From Thoreauomyces humboldtii (lineage: Eukaryota; Chytridiomycota; Chytridiomycetes; Spizellomycetales; Powellomycetaceae): a DNA stretch of 56,220 nucleotides. The position numbers were made by a program, and so were the translations under genes. The stretch lies in contig JADGJA010000048.1 in the NCBI GenBank assembly GCA_027596035.1, positions 517 to 56,736 on the forward strand. Reading direction: 5' to 3'. Of this stretch, positions 23,979-34,383 are shown one piece after another (positions within the stretch are counted from its first letter, which is position 1; each line of letters starts with the position of its first letter). The notes below the pieces were generated by a model. It made no database searches. It was not told where the DNA came from and saw only the letters and a list, made by a program, of their open reading frames with translations.

Positions 23979-25235
23979 ATGTCCATGGTGCTCGGCTGGA
24001 TGCTAAGCTTTACGGCGGGCCATGCCCTCATTCTGTTCAATCAGGCATAGAGTGCAGCCGCGTAGTTTCAGCCCTCGCCCCGTTTTGATTAACAGCGAAT
24101 GCCTTTTCTCCTTTCCTCACAGGTGCTATACGATGGGCGGATCTCACTTCAGAACAAGTTCTGGCTGCTTTCCACTTGCATTACCCATGTGATTCAGAAG
24201 TGAGTGCACAGCCCCTTCTTGCCCCACCGTGAGCACGACCTGACGAAAGCTTCCATCCATCTATGCCGCACAACAACCAGGGTGCTCATGACGTACCTAT
24301 TTGATCCGAACGCTCCGCGCAACTGCTGGGCTACAATTGTCGTAGGCCAGCTCTTCGGCCTCTTACCCTATAGAGGGTGTTTGATGGGTAAAAGACACCC
24401 CACTGAGCCTTCTTGGCACGCTTTTCGTGACGCTAATGTTGACTCTTCACAACCCTCAGTGATGTTTGGGAAGCTCCTCCTCACACTGGCAAAGAAAGCG
24501 TGGTGGTCTTTCGCTGCCTGCGCGTTTGCGTTCATATGCTGGTGCGTCAGTAGCAGCATCATCCTGTACGAGGAGTTTACGGTCCAGCCCGATCCGGTCC
24601 TGTGCCTTCAGTCTCTCTCTACCTCCCTGACATCGGCCAACAATGCCTTGTTCCTTATCGGTTTCGCCTCCCTTACCCTCCCCATCATCGTCATCCTGAT
24701 CCAGCACATGAGAAACGCCAAGAAGTCTCGAACGGGCAGCAGCAGCGGCGTGCGTCGCGTTTACAGCCTGCAGATCGGATTCTTGTTCCTTTTCACAGTC
24801 ACCTATCTCCTTGTATCTATCGGAGGCGTGAGTTAAAATTCTCTCGATTTGCTACTATTGCGTGGGGCGTTTTCCTCACCTTGTCTTTTCTTTCCTGCTA
24901 TCAGTGGTTCTGGACCGATCTGTATTCCGTGCTCTATGGCTTCATCTGGTCGGGTAAGTTAGTTGGGTTTTCGACGGCGTTCTGGTTCGGGAAAGAAATC
25001 CTCTACGTTTGTAACCCGCTGAACCCCATCTTCACTTCTGTTAGACTATGTCTACCTCCTTGGCATTTACATGTGGCTTCTTCCGGAGGCTGGGGCCGGT
25101 TCCAACTCAGGAACGCGCCTAGGGACCCAGTCCGTCGCCGTCGGCCAGGCCCAGCGCAAGTCCCTGTTGCCTGCTGGCAGTGGACAGCCCGCGGTTAAAC
25201 GTACCGCGGAGGAGACGGCGGACGAAATTGCTTAG
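23979..25235 (+). CDS. Seven-helix membrane protein, unknown family
   Basis: Six exons (23979-24044, 24123-24199, 24281-24387, 24460-24827, 24905-24953, 25045-25235) are phase-consistent and give 285 residues. Seven hydrophobic segments follow one another, for example SMVLGWMLSFTAGHALILF, WWSFAACAFAFICWCVSS and YVYLLGIYMWLL, ending in a hydrophilic tail with QRKSLLPAG. The layout suggests a small 7TM receptor or rhodopsin-like protein without a large ectodomain, but I recognise no family motif. The first intron appears to start with GC rather than GT (CAG/GCATAG at 24045). If that splice fails, the reading stops at once after 24 residues. An upstream start in the same frame (23697) or a lost 5' exon is possible. 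The last ~45 residues have a second, truncated copy at 33.9 kb. Confidence 0.6.
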
Positions 25236-25328
25236 GAGACGCGGAGGATTACGAAGGAATACGAAGGGGGCCGTTCGGCGTCCATAATCCCTCGTTCATG
25301 ACTTGTGAAATGAATAGAGCATAACCTG

Positions 25329-25618
25329 ATGGATTTACACAATGCCGCCTCGGCTCGAACAGACAAGTTAGAGGAACGGTACAAGCGGGCTTGGGGGGTT
25401 CCAATAGTAGCGCGATGGTGGATCGACAGGTCGGTCGAAGAACGGTTAGAGTACTATGAGGGTCTAGTCTCACACCACCTGGATTCACAAGCAAAGAAAG
25501 TGAAGCCAGGATAAGGAACTTGAGGGAACTGGTGACTGGAGAGGCAGGGTTCGGCAGCGCAGAAGTCTGAGCTTGATGACTGGCTTTCCTTTCTGAAGAA
25601 AGGCTCACCGTCCGAGTG
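25329..25618 (+). pseudogene. Decayed short coding region
   Basis: ATG 25329 opens a 61-codon frame (containing WWIDRSVEERLEYYEGLV) that stops at 25514. After it, another frame reads SELDDWLSFLKKGSPSE and stops at 25616-25618. Both pieces look protein-like but do not join through recognisable splice sites. I read this as the 3' part of a lost gene of unknown kind. Confidence 0.3.
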
Positions 25619-25737
25619 AATCAAAAAAAAGAACATCGTGAATAGCGTGAACAAAGTCTATTGGGAAAGGCTCACAGTCCGAGTGAATCAAAAAAAAAAA
25701 AAAGAACATTGTGAATAGCGTGAACTAAGTCAATTGG
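25599..25737. repeat. Two-copy tandem repeat, ~67 bp with A-tract
   Basis: Copy 1 (25599-25665) and copy 2 (25666-25737) both run from AAAGGCTCAC through GTCCGAGTGAATC, an A-tract of 8 or 14 bases, GAACAT, GTGAATAGCGTGAAC, to a TATTGG/CAATTGG end. They differ mainly in A-tract length. This looks like a recent slippage or unequal-exchange duplication. Confidence 0.85.
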
Positions 25738-25819
25738 ATCCGATCCCAATTGCAGTGAATTGATCATTTTTCAGTCAATTAGCGTCGCGTTGGTCAATTT
25801 GGCCGGAACCGCTTCCTAT

Positions 25820-25870
25820 ACAAACATGCCCGCCAATTTTCGTGCTGGACGTGCGGTCTCCCCTTGAGTT
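25820..25870 (+). pseudogene. 5' fragment matching the start of the F-box gene
   Basis: This ~47-bp stretch, containing CGTGCTGGACGTGCGGTCT, matches 32187-32230 with about 85% identity. The counterpart contains the start codon and first codons of the F-box-like gene at 32190. Here the aligned ATG (25826) runs into a stop after 13 codons because of an added T in the AATT run and further changes. It is probably a truncated duplicate of that gene's 5' end. Confidence 0.5.
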
Positions 25871-26150
25871 ACCTTAGAGTCGGAACGTTGCGGCTCGAAA
25901 ATCCTTCCGACAGACCTTTCGAGGCATGCAACTACGTACAGTACAACTGCAGCTGGCGTCGGTGTCGACCGATGGACAGGAGGACCAACTTTCCGACCGC
26001 ACTATGCAGTACCAGTACACCAGTAAGCATTTTGCGGGGTACCGTACATTTGCACTTGCAGATCCTCACTTTTGCGTCCGCCGCAGATGCCCGAAAGAGG
26101 TTCGGCTGCTCTTTCCTTTCCGCTTGAGGGCCGCCCGGGACGCAGTACAT

Positions 26151-26215
26151 ATGTGTACACAGTAGTATTACTGTACACATGTAGTTGGCAGAGGTTCGCG
26201 GGCTATATAGGGGCA
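26151..26215 (+). promoter_or_regulatory. Palindrome and TATA box upstream of secreted orphan
   Basis: An imperfect palindrome (ATGTGTACACAGTA / TACTGTACACAT, 26151-26180) is followed by TATATAG at 26204-26210, about 52 bp before the start codon at 26262. The spacing fits a TATA box for a transcript starting near 26235. Other GTACAGTA words occur upstream at 25936-25945 and in two other intergenic regions of the window. Confidence 0.5.
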
Positions 26216-26261
26216 GCAGGCAGGGGGTGTCCCTTCTCCACGATCTCTCGTCAACTCAACC

Positions 26262-29200
26262 ATGCATTCCAAGTTCATCAGTCCGTGGACGCTCCTTTGG
26301 CTGCTGGGCCTTTCCATCCTTTTTCAAAGGCGCATCAGCGCACACCCACTGTCTCCGTCGGTCATAGCTTCGGGACACGAATTTGAAACATCCCACCACA
26401 GCCTGATCCTTGCGAATGTATCGCGCGGTGACTGGAAACTCCTTCCGAATTTCGCTGGCTTAGCGTATATGAAGCGCAATGTGCCGTATGAGGTACGTCT
26501 TCTCCCCACTGATTGGTCCCGATTTGATCCATCATTTAGTGAGTTCCTTTGACCGTGCGAGATGCTTGTAATGAGTAACATAGGCCCACGTCTGATGCTA
26601 CACTCGGAGTTACTGGAGCTGTTCACATCGGGGAAGGAAACTACCAAGTTCATCTCGGTGGAGCACTTGATAGAGGGTCAGAGCATCACCGGAGTAGCCT
26701 GGAAACCTATCAGCAACTTCCAAAACAAAGCCTCGCGTAGCGTAAGAAACGCACTTGCTGAGGCTTTGGGAGAGCCCCTTCCGTTCACTATCACGGCCGT
26801 AGATGATCACACGTTTACGAAGAATCCGGCCCTCGATGTACTCGTAGACGTGGTTCTGACCGACAAGAATGTTTTGGAGATCGCTGGGGAGCTCCTCAAT
26901 GGCGGCGGCAATCTGGTTCATAGGTTCTTGAAAATTGTTTGGATACTGTCCCTCTTGACACCCTTCTTCTCTTCGCTGCTTTAGGAGGTCATGCTCCAAA
27001 CCCCACACCTTTATAAGGCAAACCGCGTGATTATTGGACTTGGCAGATCGACGGATGGGTCTGTCTTTGGCATACACAAAAACGTTCGAAGTAGGACGTT
27101 CTTGAACCGACCAGTAACTGAGATGACGGCGGCTTATTTGTAAGTCCGTTTTGATTCATACTAGATGAAATGCAAAGTAATTAATACCTCTCTCATACTC
27201 TTTTGTAGGAAGGCGTTCGGACCGAAGCTGGAGAACACTGCGAGAAACTGGCAGAGGTTCACAAATGCAGTCGGACAGCACCTTCTCAACCACGCTGGCC
27301 TGCGCGCGGCGCTCACAGCGGACGGAAAGGATGCCACCGAGGTGTTGCAGGGCATTTTTGGGGTAAACGGCCAGATCCTCTTCGACTTCTACAGACAATC
27401 AGGCGGTTCGATCACGTTGGTCAATGCCGATGTTGCGGCCTCTGTCAATATCGAGGCTACGGGAGAGTTGGGACTTTCGTCAACGCACTTGATGCGTTCC
27501 CGGACGGTTCTCGGCCATCCGGCCCGTTGCAGTCTGTGCCCCGGGATACGCTCAAGCGCAAGCTTTCGGCTGCCACGAAGACCAAGGCGACCCCAAGCAA
27601 ACGCTTTACACGGGGGAGCCAAGTTACTTGCCAGCCGACCAGACGCTTCCTGCGGGCGGTCATTTCACTCTTCGGACGAGCTGGCGGGAGCTGCAACCTT
27701 GACGGATACCTTATCGATGATACGGGACAATTCATCGATCAGTTTGGCAACAGCATTGACAGCAATGGTTTTGCCTATGACACGAATGGAAACTACGTCT
27801 CGGAGGACGGACGCGCCATCGATTACAATGGCGACCTTGTGGACTCAGGTGGCCATACCATCGACGCGCAAGGCAATCCGCTGGATGTGGATCCCCGAGA
27901 CGATAACCTTGTGTCTGATGAGGACATGGCAGATATTCGTGACGGTATTCCCGTTTCGAATTCGCCGGATGCAGAGGTTGGCTGTGTTTTCGGGACCAGC
28001 GCAGGCTGTGCCGAAATCGATGCCGTGCCGCGGACCGCGAAGCCAACGAAGAGTTGGACTGGGGCGTCACGGTCGGCGGGACTGAGGAGATGGAGGGCAT
28101 GATATCGCTCGAGGACTCCCAATTCTTCGCGGAAACGGAGGTAGTGAACGGTCAGGTGGTCATCAAGGGCACATCGGGGAAACCCCGCCTGAAGCTGCTA
28201 CCACGTGCCGCGCGCAAGGACGGTCTCATACTCCGTACTCCTGGCTCTCTTGGCACAAAGGTCGACCCCACCGAGTCCGCAGCGGGAAACAACGTCAAGA
28301 TTGCTCCCGAGGGCGTGCCCTTTGAAAGCTATTACGGCGACGTTGTTCCATACGAGGGGATCTTGGATGCCGACATGAGCATGACTCGCTACATCGAAGC
28401 CCCTAGCCGTTTTGGGTACCCGCAGATCGATCGCATATCGCAAATGGACTTTCATGGAATCCTCGGCGCAGCGATTACGGAACGCTTCGCCGACGTCGCT
28501 TCCCGCGTCAGCCCACTGTCGGCCGATCAAGCCAAAGGACTTCTTGCGTCCATGGGTCACCTTCAGAAATCCATTTCTGCCAAGACCAACCGCATTACAC
28601 GACCTCTAGCGGTCGAAGTCGCAGAGATCGTCGGACGGTCCAGCGAGGCGGCCTCGAACTTCGCGACCGAGAAAGTCAACTCGCTTCACGACGCATTCAA
28701 TACAGCACGTGGAACGGCCGACGCCTATGTAACCATCGCCGCCACCGTTGCGAAGTGCGGAGCTAACTGCGTCACGCTGACACCGCAAAGTTCCAATCGA
28801 CTCACGATCTCACGAGGTGCCGCCAAGCAGCTGAGTACATCGACTCTGCGCACACTGCAGGAGATCCACGATCTCGTGAAAGGTGCTGGCTTTGCATCAA
28901 GCTTCTCGTCCGCTGCAACGCGCGGAGATTGGCTCGCGTCGGACATCCTTGCCAAAGGCGGTTTCACTGAGGAGGCTTTCGCTTCGATCTGGAAAGTGGT
29001 GGGCGCCGAAATGCAGGATATGATCGGTACTGCCGGATTCTCCGGACAAGCCGACTTCGAGAGCGTAATGGCGGAGTGGGGCGCGGCTCTAGACTCAGAG
29101 CTCCTTACTTTCGATACCGTCACCGAGCAGATCGACGCCTATGAGACTTTCAACCAGCTTGCTCCCGCAGGGAAGCAACTGCCGCGATCGCTGAAGAGAG

Positions 29201-30760
29201 GCAAGACGGCCGGATGGTCCTCTAAGACCACCGCATGCTCACGTAGCAAGGTCAGGTCCCTCTCGCAGAAAAAGCTGGATCTTCTGCAGATGGCCAAAGA
29301 CATTGATACGACCGCCACCATGTTCTCGGAAGGCGTGTACACGAACCAGCCACCTTCGGACGGGTGGATTGCATCGGACATCATTGATCAAGGAGGCGAC
29401 AGTAAGGGCGCCATGGACAACATCATGGACGCCGTAGCGGATGTTGTCATCACATCAGTCACGGCAGCTGGAGATGCTGGCACCTGGGAAGCGGTTCAGA
29501 CTTTCATGAATCAATTCGAAACGGATCTTCGCGCCGATTCGATCACTTCCGTCAACGTCAACGAGCATCTCAATGGCGTGCGCGCCTACAATAAGATACA
29601 GAGCAGTATGGCTGGCAATGGCCAGACTCGCACTGACGCCTCGCGTCCCCAGGTTGATCGCATCCCTCTTGACGCAGTCGGTACCCTAGACGAGCAGCCC
29701 AGCGACGCCAGTGACATGCAGGATTTGATCGACTTCGTTTTAACAGCGCGGACCCTCGTCGACGATCCCAGGATCGGAAATGGCGATCTGAGCGGTGATT
29801 CTCCCGACCCTGATGCCTTGTTCAAAGGTGCTACTACTCTCCAGGACGCCGTTGACAGCCTCGGCATGGCTGTGGGGTCGGCGGCCCTCACGCTTGACGC
29901 ATCTGGCAACCGAGTTGGGTTGGACGGAGGCCTGCTGACCAAATGGAAGTCGTTGATCAATCGCAAGGCTTTGCGACTTATCATGGTTCCTATGGCAAGC
30001 CGCGACGTGGGAAAGGTCAGCGACTACGAGTCTCACCTCAACTCCTTCAACGCGGCGGTTGGCGAATCGGATCAGGTGCTTAACACGGCGGACCTGCTTC
30101 CCGCCGACCACATTCGCTCCGTGCTCACCATGGACACCTTGGACCAAGTCAAGGAACTTCTGGGTTCCTCCAAAATCTACCCTTTCGGAGACCCTACCTT
30201 CGACGACGCCAGGGAGGCCATTCCCAGCTCTCTCTACGATGGCGCCACCTCTGAGGGCGACGCCTTGGACCGCGCAATCGCTGACACCCTCGAGTTTGTT
30301 CAGAGCTCCGCTGGCGTCGGCGGCGGCGGTCTGACTGCTCGCCAGAAACTGCAAGTGCGTCGCATCGGCAGCAACCTCGCCAAGCGTGCCCTTACTCGGG
30401 ACAACGACCTCCAAGCCGCCACCATCCGGAATGCAGAGATGGGCCAAGACGACATAGCGACCTACAACCGCGACGTTGACCTGTCCAACAAGGTAGCCGG
30501 CTCCGGTATGGACCGAGGTGGACGGATGGAATGTTCAGGATGGCTTTGCAGACGACGGACGGGCCACGACGGAAAGCTTCCCGTCCTTCACGTCGCCTGC
30601 GGGACAGCCGATGGTGGTCAAGAGATTCTCAGCCTACAAGAACATCGTGGCCGGAAGCACTCTTGGAAATGCGGCCAAGCGCTTTGCAGGCTCAGTTAGG
30701 AAGACCTTGCTCGGAAAGCCCCGAGCCTCAGTTGGGACAACTAAGCCGCTTGGCAAGTGA
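26262..30760 (+). CDS. Large secreted orphan protein, frame interrupted
   Basis: The start codon at 26262 opens a signal peptide (hydrophobic WTLLWLLGLSILF, cleavage probably near HA or AHP). Exon 1 ends about 26492. Further coding pieces lie near 26562-26930, 26985-27139, 27209-27470 and 27480-30760. Near 27700-27890 nine heptad-like units of the form xxGxxxD follow one another, reminiscent of calcium-binding loop repeats. Near 28920-29150 and 29360-29590 a ~75-residue unit beginning W(L/I)ASDI is present twice. The rest is Ala/Asp/Ser-rich and unfamiliar. The reading frame must change near 27470, 27580-27700, 28025 and 30500 without good splice sites. In the last case a 25-bp GT-AG stretch would do it but is too short for this genome. 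So it is a decaying gene, or the sequence has indels, or my exon model is wrong. I assign no function. Confidence 0.45.
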
Positions 30761-31048
30761 TAAAGCTGAACTATCCTTCAGAAAATAGCATAGATTGCAT
30801 TGATTGCATAGATCGGTATTAGCAGTGACTGGATCGACTAGTCCGTCTTGTGAGAACCATGATATTGCTTTGTTGGCGAAAATGCTGATGGACACCAGAC
30901 GACGAGGGATACAGACCACGACGGTTACCTCTGAGATAAAACCTGAGCGAGGACCAGTGTTCAAATATCGGGTTAGGAAGCAGGTTGTACGGTCTTGCTC
31001 TATTCTACGCAATTTCAGTTCTCCAACACTCGCTAAATAAGAATTCGT

Positions 31049-31978
31049 TTACATCATCACCAACGCGACGCCCATCACTGTGGCTGCCATGCAAGAAGCC
31101 ACCGCCACCACCGTAGTATCCGGCATCGCACCAGACGCGGCGCTGGTTGCGCTCGCCGCGCTGAACCCGTCGAAAGGAACGATGGTGGACGGCTGATCGG
31201 CTACATGGTATCCATTCAACGATAGTCCGTTCTCCACCGTATACTGTGGGGGGAAGCAAGCGTTTGCTTTCACGGTGGCGCCTCCTTGCAGGGAGGAGTT
31301 GAAAGCTCTCTCACAGAACCGCGCCGGATCCGGCAGAAAGTTGGCGTCCGGGGCCACGCAGGTGCAAGTTCGAGGCTGGAGGAGGAAAACAGGGTCAGAG
31401 GTTGAGAATGCAGGATCACATCGGCAGAAGCGATCCTTCCTTGCAGGAAAGGGATTCCTTGGTGATGCTCAACCTACCGGCGTGTTCTGCGTGAAGCAGC
31501 TGTACTCTCCGATGATGTCACCGGTCGCATCGCACTGGGTCTTACACGCATCGTATCCCAAGTCCAGCAGGCAGTCTGTCGCTGGGACGAACCCTTCGGA
31601 TGTGGGGATCCGTGCGTACACGAACTGCCCATAGTCTGGGCCACGCTCTTTGTAATAATCCGAGCTGGGGCCAACCGCCTTGAGAGGTAAGGCGCGCGTG
31701 CATATCATTCCGATGAAAGGCACCTCGTCGCCAGTCCCATAACCGATGACAGATAGGAGGTTGGAGACGTCCGTGCAGTTCGTCGGCCGCGGCCAAAGAT
31801 CCCATGGCTTCACTGAGGTAGTGAAAAATGGTTCGAGATGAGGGTACAGTGCCGTGAGGACGGTGACGATCCCCGCCCAAGACTAACCTGTGACGTTGGT
31901 GCTGGCGGTGGTCGCGCCAGTCACAGCGGTGAGGCACAGCCCGACCACTGCAAAAGCGTGCTTGATGGTAGGAAGCAT
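31049..31978 (-). CDS. GPI-anchored secreted protein with paired cysteines
   Basis: Three exons (31978-31888, 31812-31478, 31375-31049), all in phase, give 250 residues. The N-terminus is a signal peptide (hydrophobic AFAVVGLCLTAVTGA). The C-terminus is a Ser/Ala/Gly-rich stretch followed by a hydrophobic tail (VVAVASCMAATVMGVALVMM) ending at the stop, as in GPI-anchored cell-surface proteins. About nine cysteines fall in the mature part (NCTD, MICTR, DCLL, ACKTQC, YSCF, TCTC, FCER, ACFP), consistent with a disulfide-rich domain. I recognise no enzyme motif. It converges on the orphan gene downstream and diverges from the F-box-like gene. Confidence 0.75.
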
Positions 31979-32189
31979 TCTCTGTAGCGTACAGTACAGT
32001 ACTCTACTTGTCGGTACCTTTGGTGAGCAGGAACGCATCCATTTCTACTCTACTGATCAACCATGAGATATTCCTTTATGGAATCTTGCGGCGTGAACAG
32101 TACATGTACAGTAGACTCACCCACGCGCTCGAGGTTCCTCAAGGAAGGACCGTCCAAGCTACTGTACATGTTCCCTTGGCTTTGCAAAC
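31979..32189. promoter_or_regulatory. Divergent promoter with GTACAGTA palindromes
   Basis: The 211-bp gap between two divergent genes contains GTACAGTACAGTAC (31989-32002), ACAGTACATGTACAG (about 32097-32111) and ACTGTACATG (32161-32170). These overlapping TGTAC/GTACAG words resemble those upstream of the secreted orphan at 26262 and at 55383-55400, so a shared factor could act on them. No TATA box is evident. Confidence 0.35.
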
Positions 32190-33512
32190 ATGCTCCCCAA
32201 TTCGTGCTGGACGTGCGGTCTACCCTTGGATAGTCTCCCCTCAACCAAACCACGAGAAAAACAGCTTTTCAGCAGTGAAGGGTTCACTCTTGTCAAGTTC
32301 GACCTGGAGCACACCGACCCGGACTGCACGTGGTTCCACCCCACCGTCGTGATCTCCGCCAACCGCATGTCGCCACCGGGCACCGCTACTTTGGGCTTCA
32401 TGGGGGTGATTAGCCACACCTTCTGCAGCAACCTGAGGACGGTGTTCGATCTCGATCTCCTGCTCGGCTACCCGACGAACGAGGAGGACGTGCGAAACGC
32501 GCTTCGGACCAGGGCAAAGTTCACTCTCAAGAGCGCCAATGCCCTGGCGAGGAAGGTTACCCGCAGCACCTGGAGGGGCAACGACGGCAAGGACTCGAGC
32601 GACGAAACCTACCTTCGCCACTTTGCCATCCCGGCCCGCAAAGGAGACGATCCTACCTGTTATGGTCTACGTGAGGGCTACGATCCCAACGAAGACGTGG
32701 GAAGAGTCGGCGGCCTTTACTGGCCCTCTCATTTCGGTTGCATGATGCTCGCCTCTGCTTGGACCGGGAAGCTGGACCATCCCGAGAGTCTTTTCGACTA
32801 CCGCGACCTCACCGTTCTGTGCCCTCACCCCTGGTCAGCTTCAGACGACCTATCGACTTCCTCGAAACACATGCGCCAAGTTCCTGGGTTCCCGGAAATA
32901 GGGCTCCCTTCCGTTCTCGACTATGGCTCCCTTCCTCGAGATATGTACCGTGAGCCTCCTGCAGATTTGACAACGAACGGTCGGTCGATGTCGGTTGTCG
33001 ACAGGTTCGACGCCCTCTACTACTGGGATACACCACACATTCTCCGCCGTCCGGATATCTTCCCCGCTCTCTCTCCCGTCGTCCACGACCAAGTCTTCGC
33101 CTCCCTCGGCAACCCACACCTAGGCTCTTTGGCAGATCTTGGGACCGACATCCTTCTGCGCGTTTTGCACCTGCTCGTTCCGACGGCTGAAGGATGCGCA
33201 CGTCTGGCTGAAACCTGCAGCGGATGGAGGAACTTTCTGCGAGGTGCAGACCCGCGGGCGCCCGGCGTCCAGTCGCTAGCCCGAGCCCGATGCGCACATC
33301 TCGGCATCATGCCTACCGAGGTGGACACACGAGGGACCGCCGCCGCGATCAAGGAGCGGATGGCCTTGCCGACGTCAGAGTCCGACTGGGCGGCTTATCT
33401 GAGAGCATGTGGGACGTCGCTGAGCATGCGCAATCGGGCGAGGATAAGAGGTGTGGTGAGGAGCATAGAGCGGGTGATTCCGGAGCTCTTGAAGGAGGCC
33501 GGAACCGAATAG
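32190..33512 (+). CDS. F-box-like protein
   Basis: Single-exon ORF of 440 residues. The C-terminal third contains an F-box-like motif (LGTDILLRVLHLLVPTAEG followed by RLAETCSGWRNFL, about residues 320-355), with the hydrophobic spacing and invariant Trp of F-box helices. F-box proteins link substrates to SCF ubiquitin ligases through Skp1. The N-terminal ~300 residues are hydrophilic with a CWTC pair at residues 6-9 and no domain I know. They carry no signal peptide, so the protein is probably cytosolic or nuclear. F-box motifs usually lie near the N-terminus, and here the motif is C-terminal. The start codon lies inside the short segment duplicated at 25.82 kb. Confidence 0.6.
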   Translation: MLPNSCWTCGLPLDSLPSTKPREKQLFSSEGFTLVKFDLEHTDPDCTWFHPTVVISANRMSPPGTATLGFMGVISHTFCSNLRTVFDLDLLLGYPTNEEDVRNALRTRAKFTLKSANALARKVTRSTWRGNDGKDSSDETYLRHFAIPARKGDDPTCYGLREGYDPNEDVGRVGGLYWPSHFGCMMLASAWTGKLDHPESLFDYRDLTVLCPHPWSASDDLSTSSKHMRQVPGFPEIGLPSVLDYGSLPRDMYREPPADLTTNGRSMSVVDRFDALYYWDTPHILRRPDIFPALSPVVHDQVFASLGNPHLGSLADLGTDILLRVLHLLVPTAEGCARLAETCSGWRNFLRGADPRAPGVQSLARARCAHLGIMPTEVDTRGTAAAIKERMALPTSESDWAAYLRACGTSLSMRNRARIRGVVRSIERVIPELLKEAGTE

Positions 33513-33828
33513 ACGTAGAAACGAATAGGCAGTCAACACAATCTTTGTACAGAGACTGCGTCAATTGCGTGTCTGCCAAGCGTTTGACCCTGAATCCTTT
33601 TATGGCGTACCATCAGAAGTATGTCGCTTATCGCAAAGATCGGTCCGCTTTCGTTTGCGATCCGGATCTGAGCCTGAGGGGAGCGTGATATACTTGCTGT
33701 GACCCAGGCTGTGACTCATTCACCCACTGTCAATCTAGTTCATTAGCCCAATGGAGCGCCTGATGTGATAACATAGCCACGGGCTGCTGGCGAGTACATT
33801 CTATTAGCCCCAATGCGCTTTCCAATGT
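33513..33828. other. Intergenic, nothing recognised
   Basis: I see no gene, RNA gene or clear repeat in these 316 bp beyond the F-box gene stop. They run up to the seven-helix gene relic. Confidence 0.4.
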
Positions 33829-34053
33829 ATGAGCACAGCCGCGGGGCGCCTGCCGCAAACCTCAGGGTCTTACAGGGAGGGAGGCAATAACAAGCAAGCT
33901 ATACATCATTATCACAGTAGCGGATGCAGCACCACGATGCGTCAAGCGAGGCAGTCTGTGGCTCTCAAACAGGTCCAGCGCAAGTCCCTGATGCCAGCTG
34001 GTCAGAATCCGCCGAAACGGACCGTTGAGGATGTCGAGGAGAATTCAGTGTAG
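33829..34053 (+). pseudogene. 3' relic of a second seven-helix gene copy
   Basis: The last ~45 codons of this frame (from about 33917, QSVALKQVQRKSLMPAG to the stop at 34051-34053) align with the tail of the seven-helix protein at 25.2 kb (QSVAVGQAQRKSLLPAG). They share the pattern KRT.E....E.. before the stop. No transmembrane exons are found upstream, so this is a truncated copy. The ATG at 33829 belongs to sequence unrelated to the family. Confidence 0.6.
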
Positions 34054-34383
34054 CGACGTTTTGGACAGCACACGGTTTCAGCGGGGGTTCACGTTCAATA
34101 TAAGGCTAGCAAATACCGACATGTTTTGCGTATGGAGAATAAGCGATACGGGAAGGCCGGAAATCAAGAACGTTTGTTACTACGATATGCGGAGATAAAG
34201 CCTCTGTTCCATTTAAGCCTTACTAGCCCCAAGGCATTCACGGCGTGGGGTCTGTCGAAATAGTTTTAGATTAGCGCTAACACGCCCGCAACAGTTCTTT
34301 ATTCAAGAATCCCATATATTCATTCCCCGTCCATGGCCTAAGTTCTACTGTCCTTGATACCACTTCGCTTCTCGCCTGACTCC
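34054..34383. other. Intergenic, nothing recognised
   Basis: This stretch is between the relic stop and the receptor gene's stop. No RNA gene or convincing ORF is seen. Confidence 0.4.
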
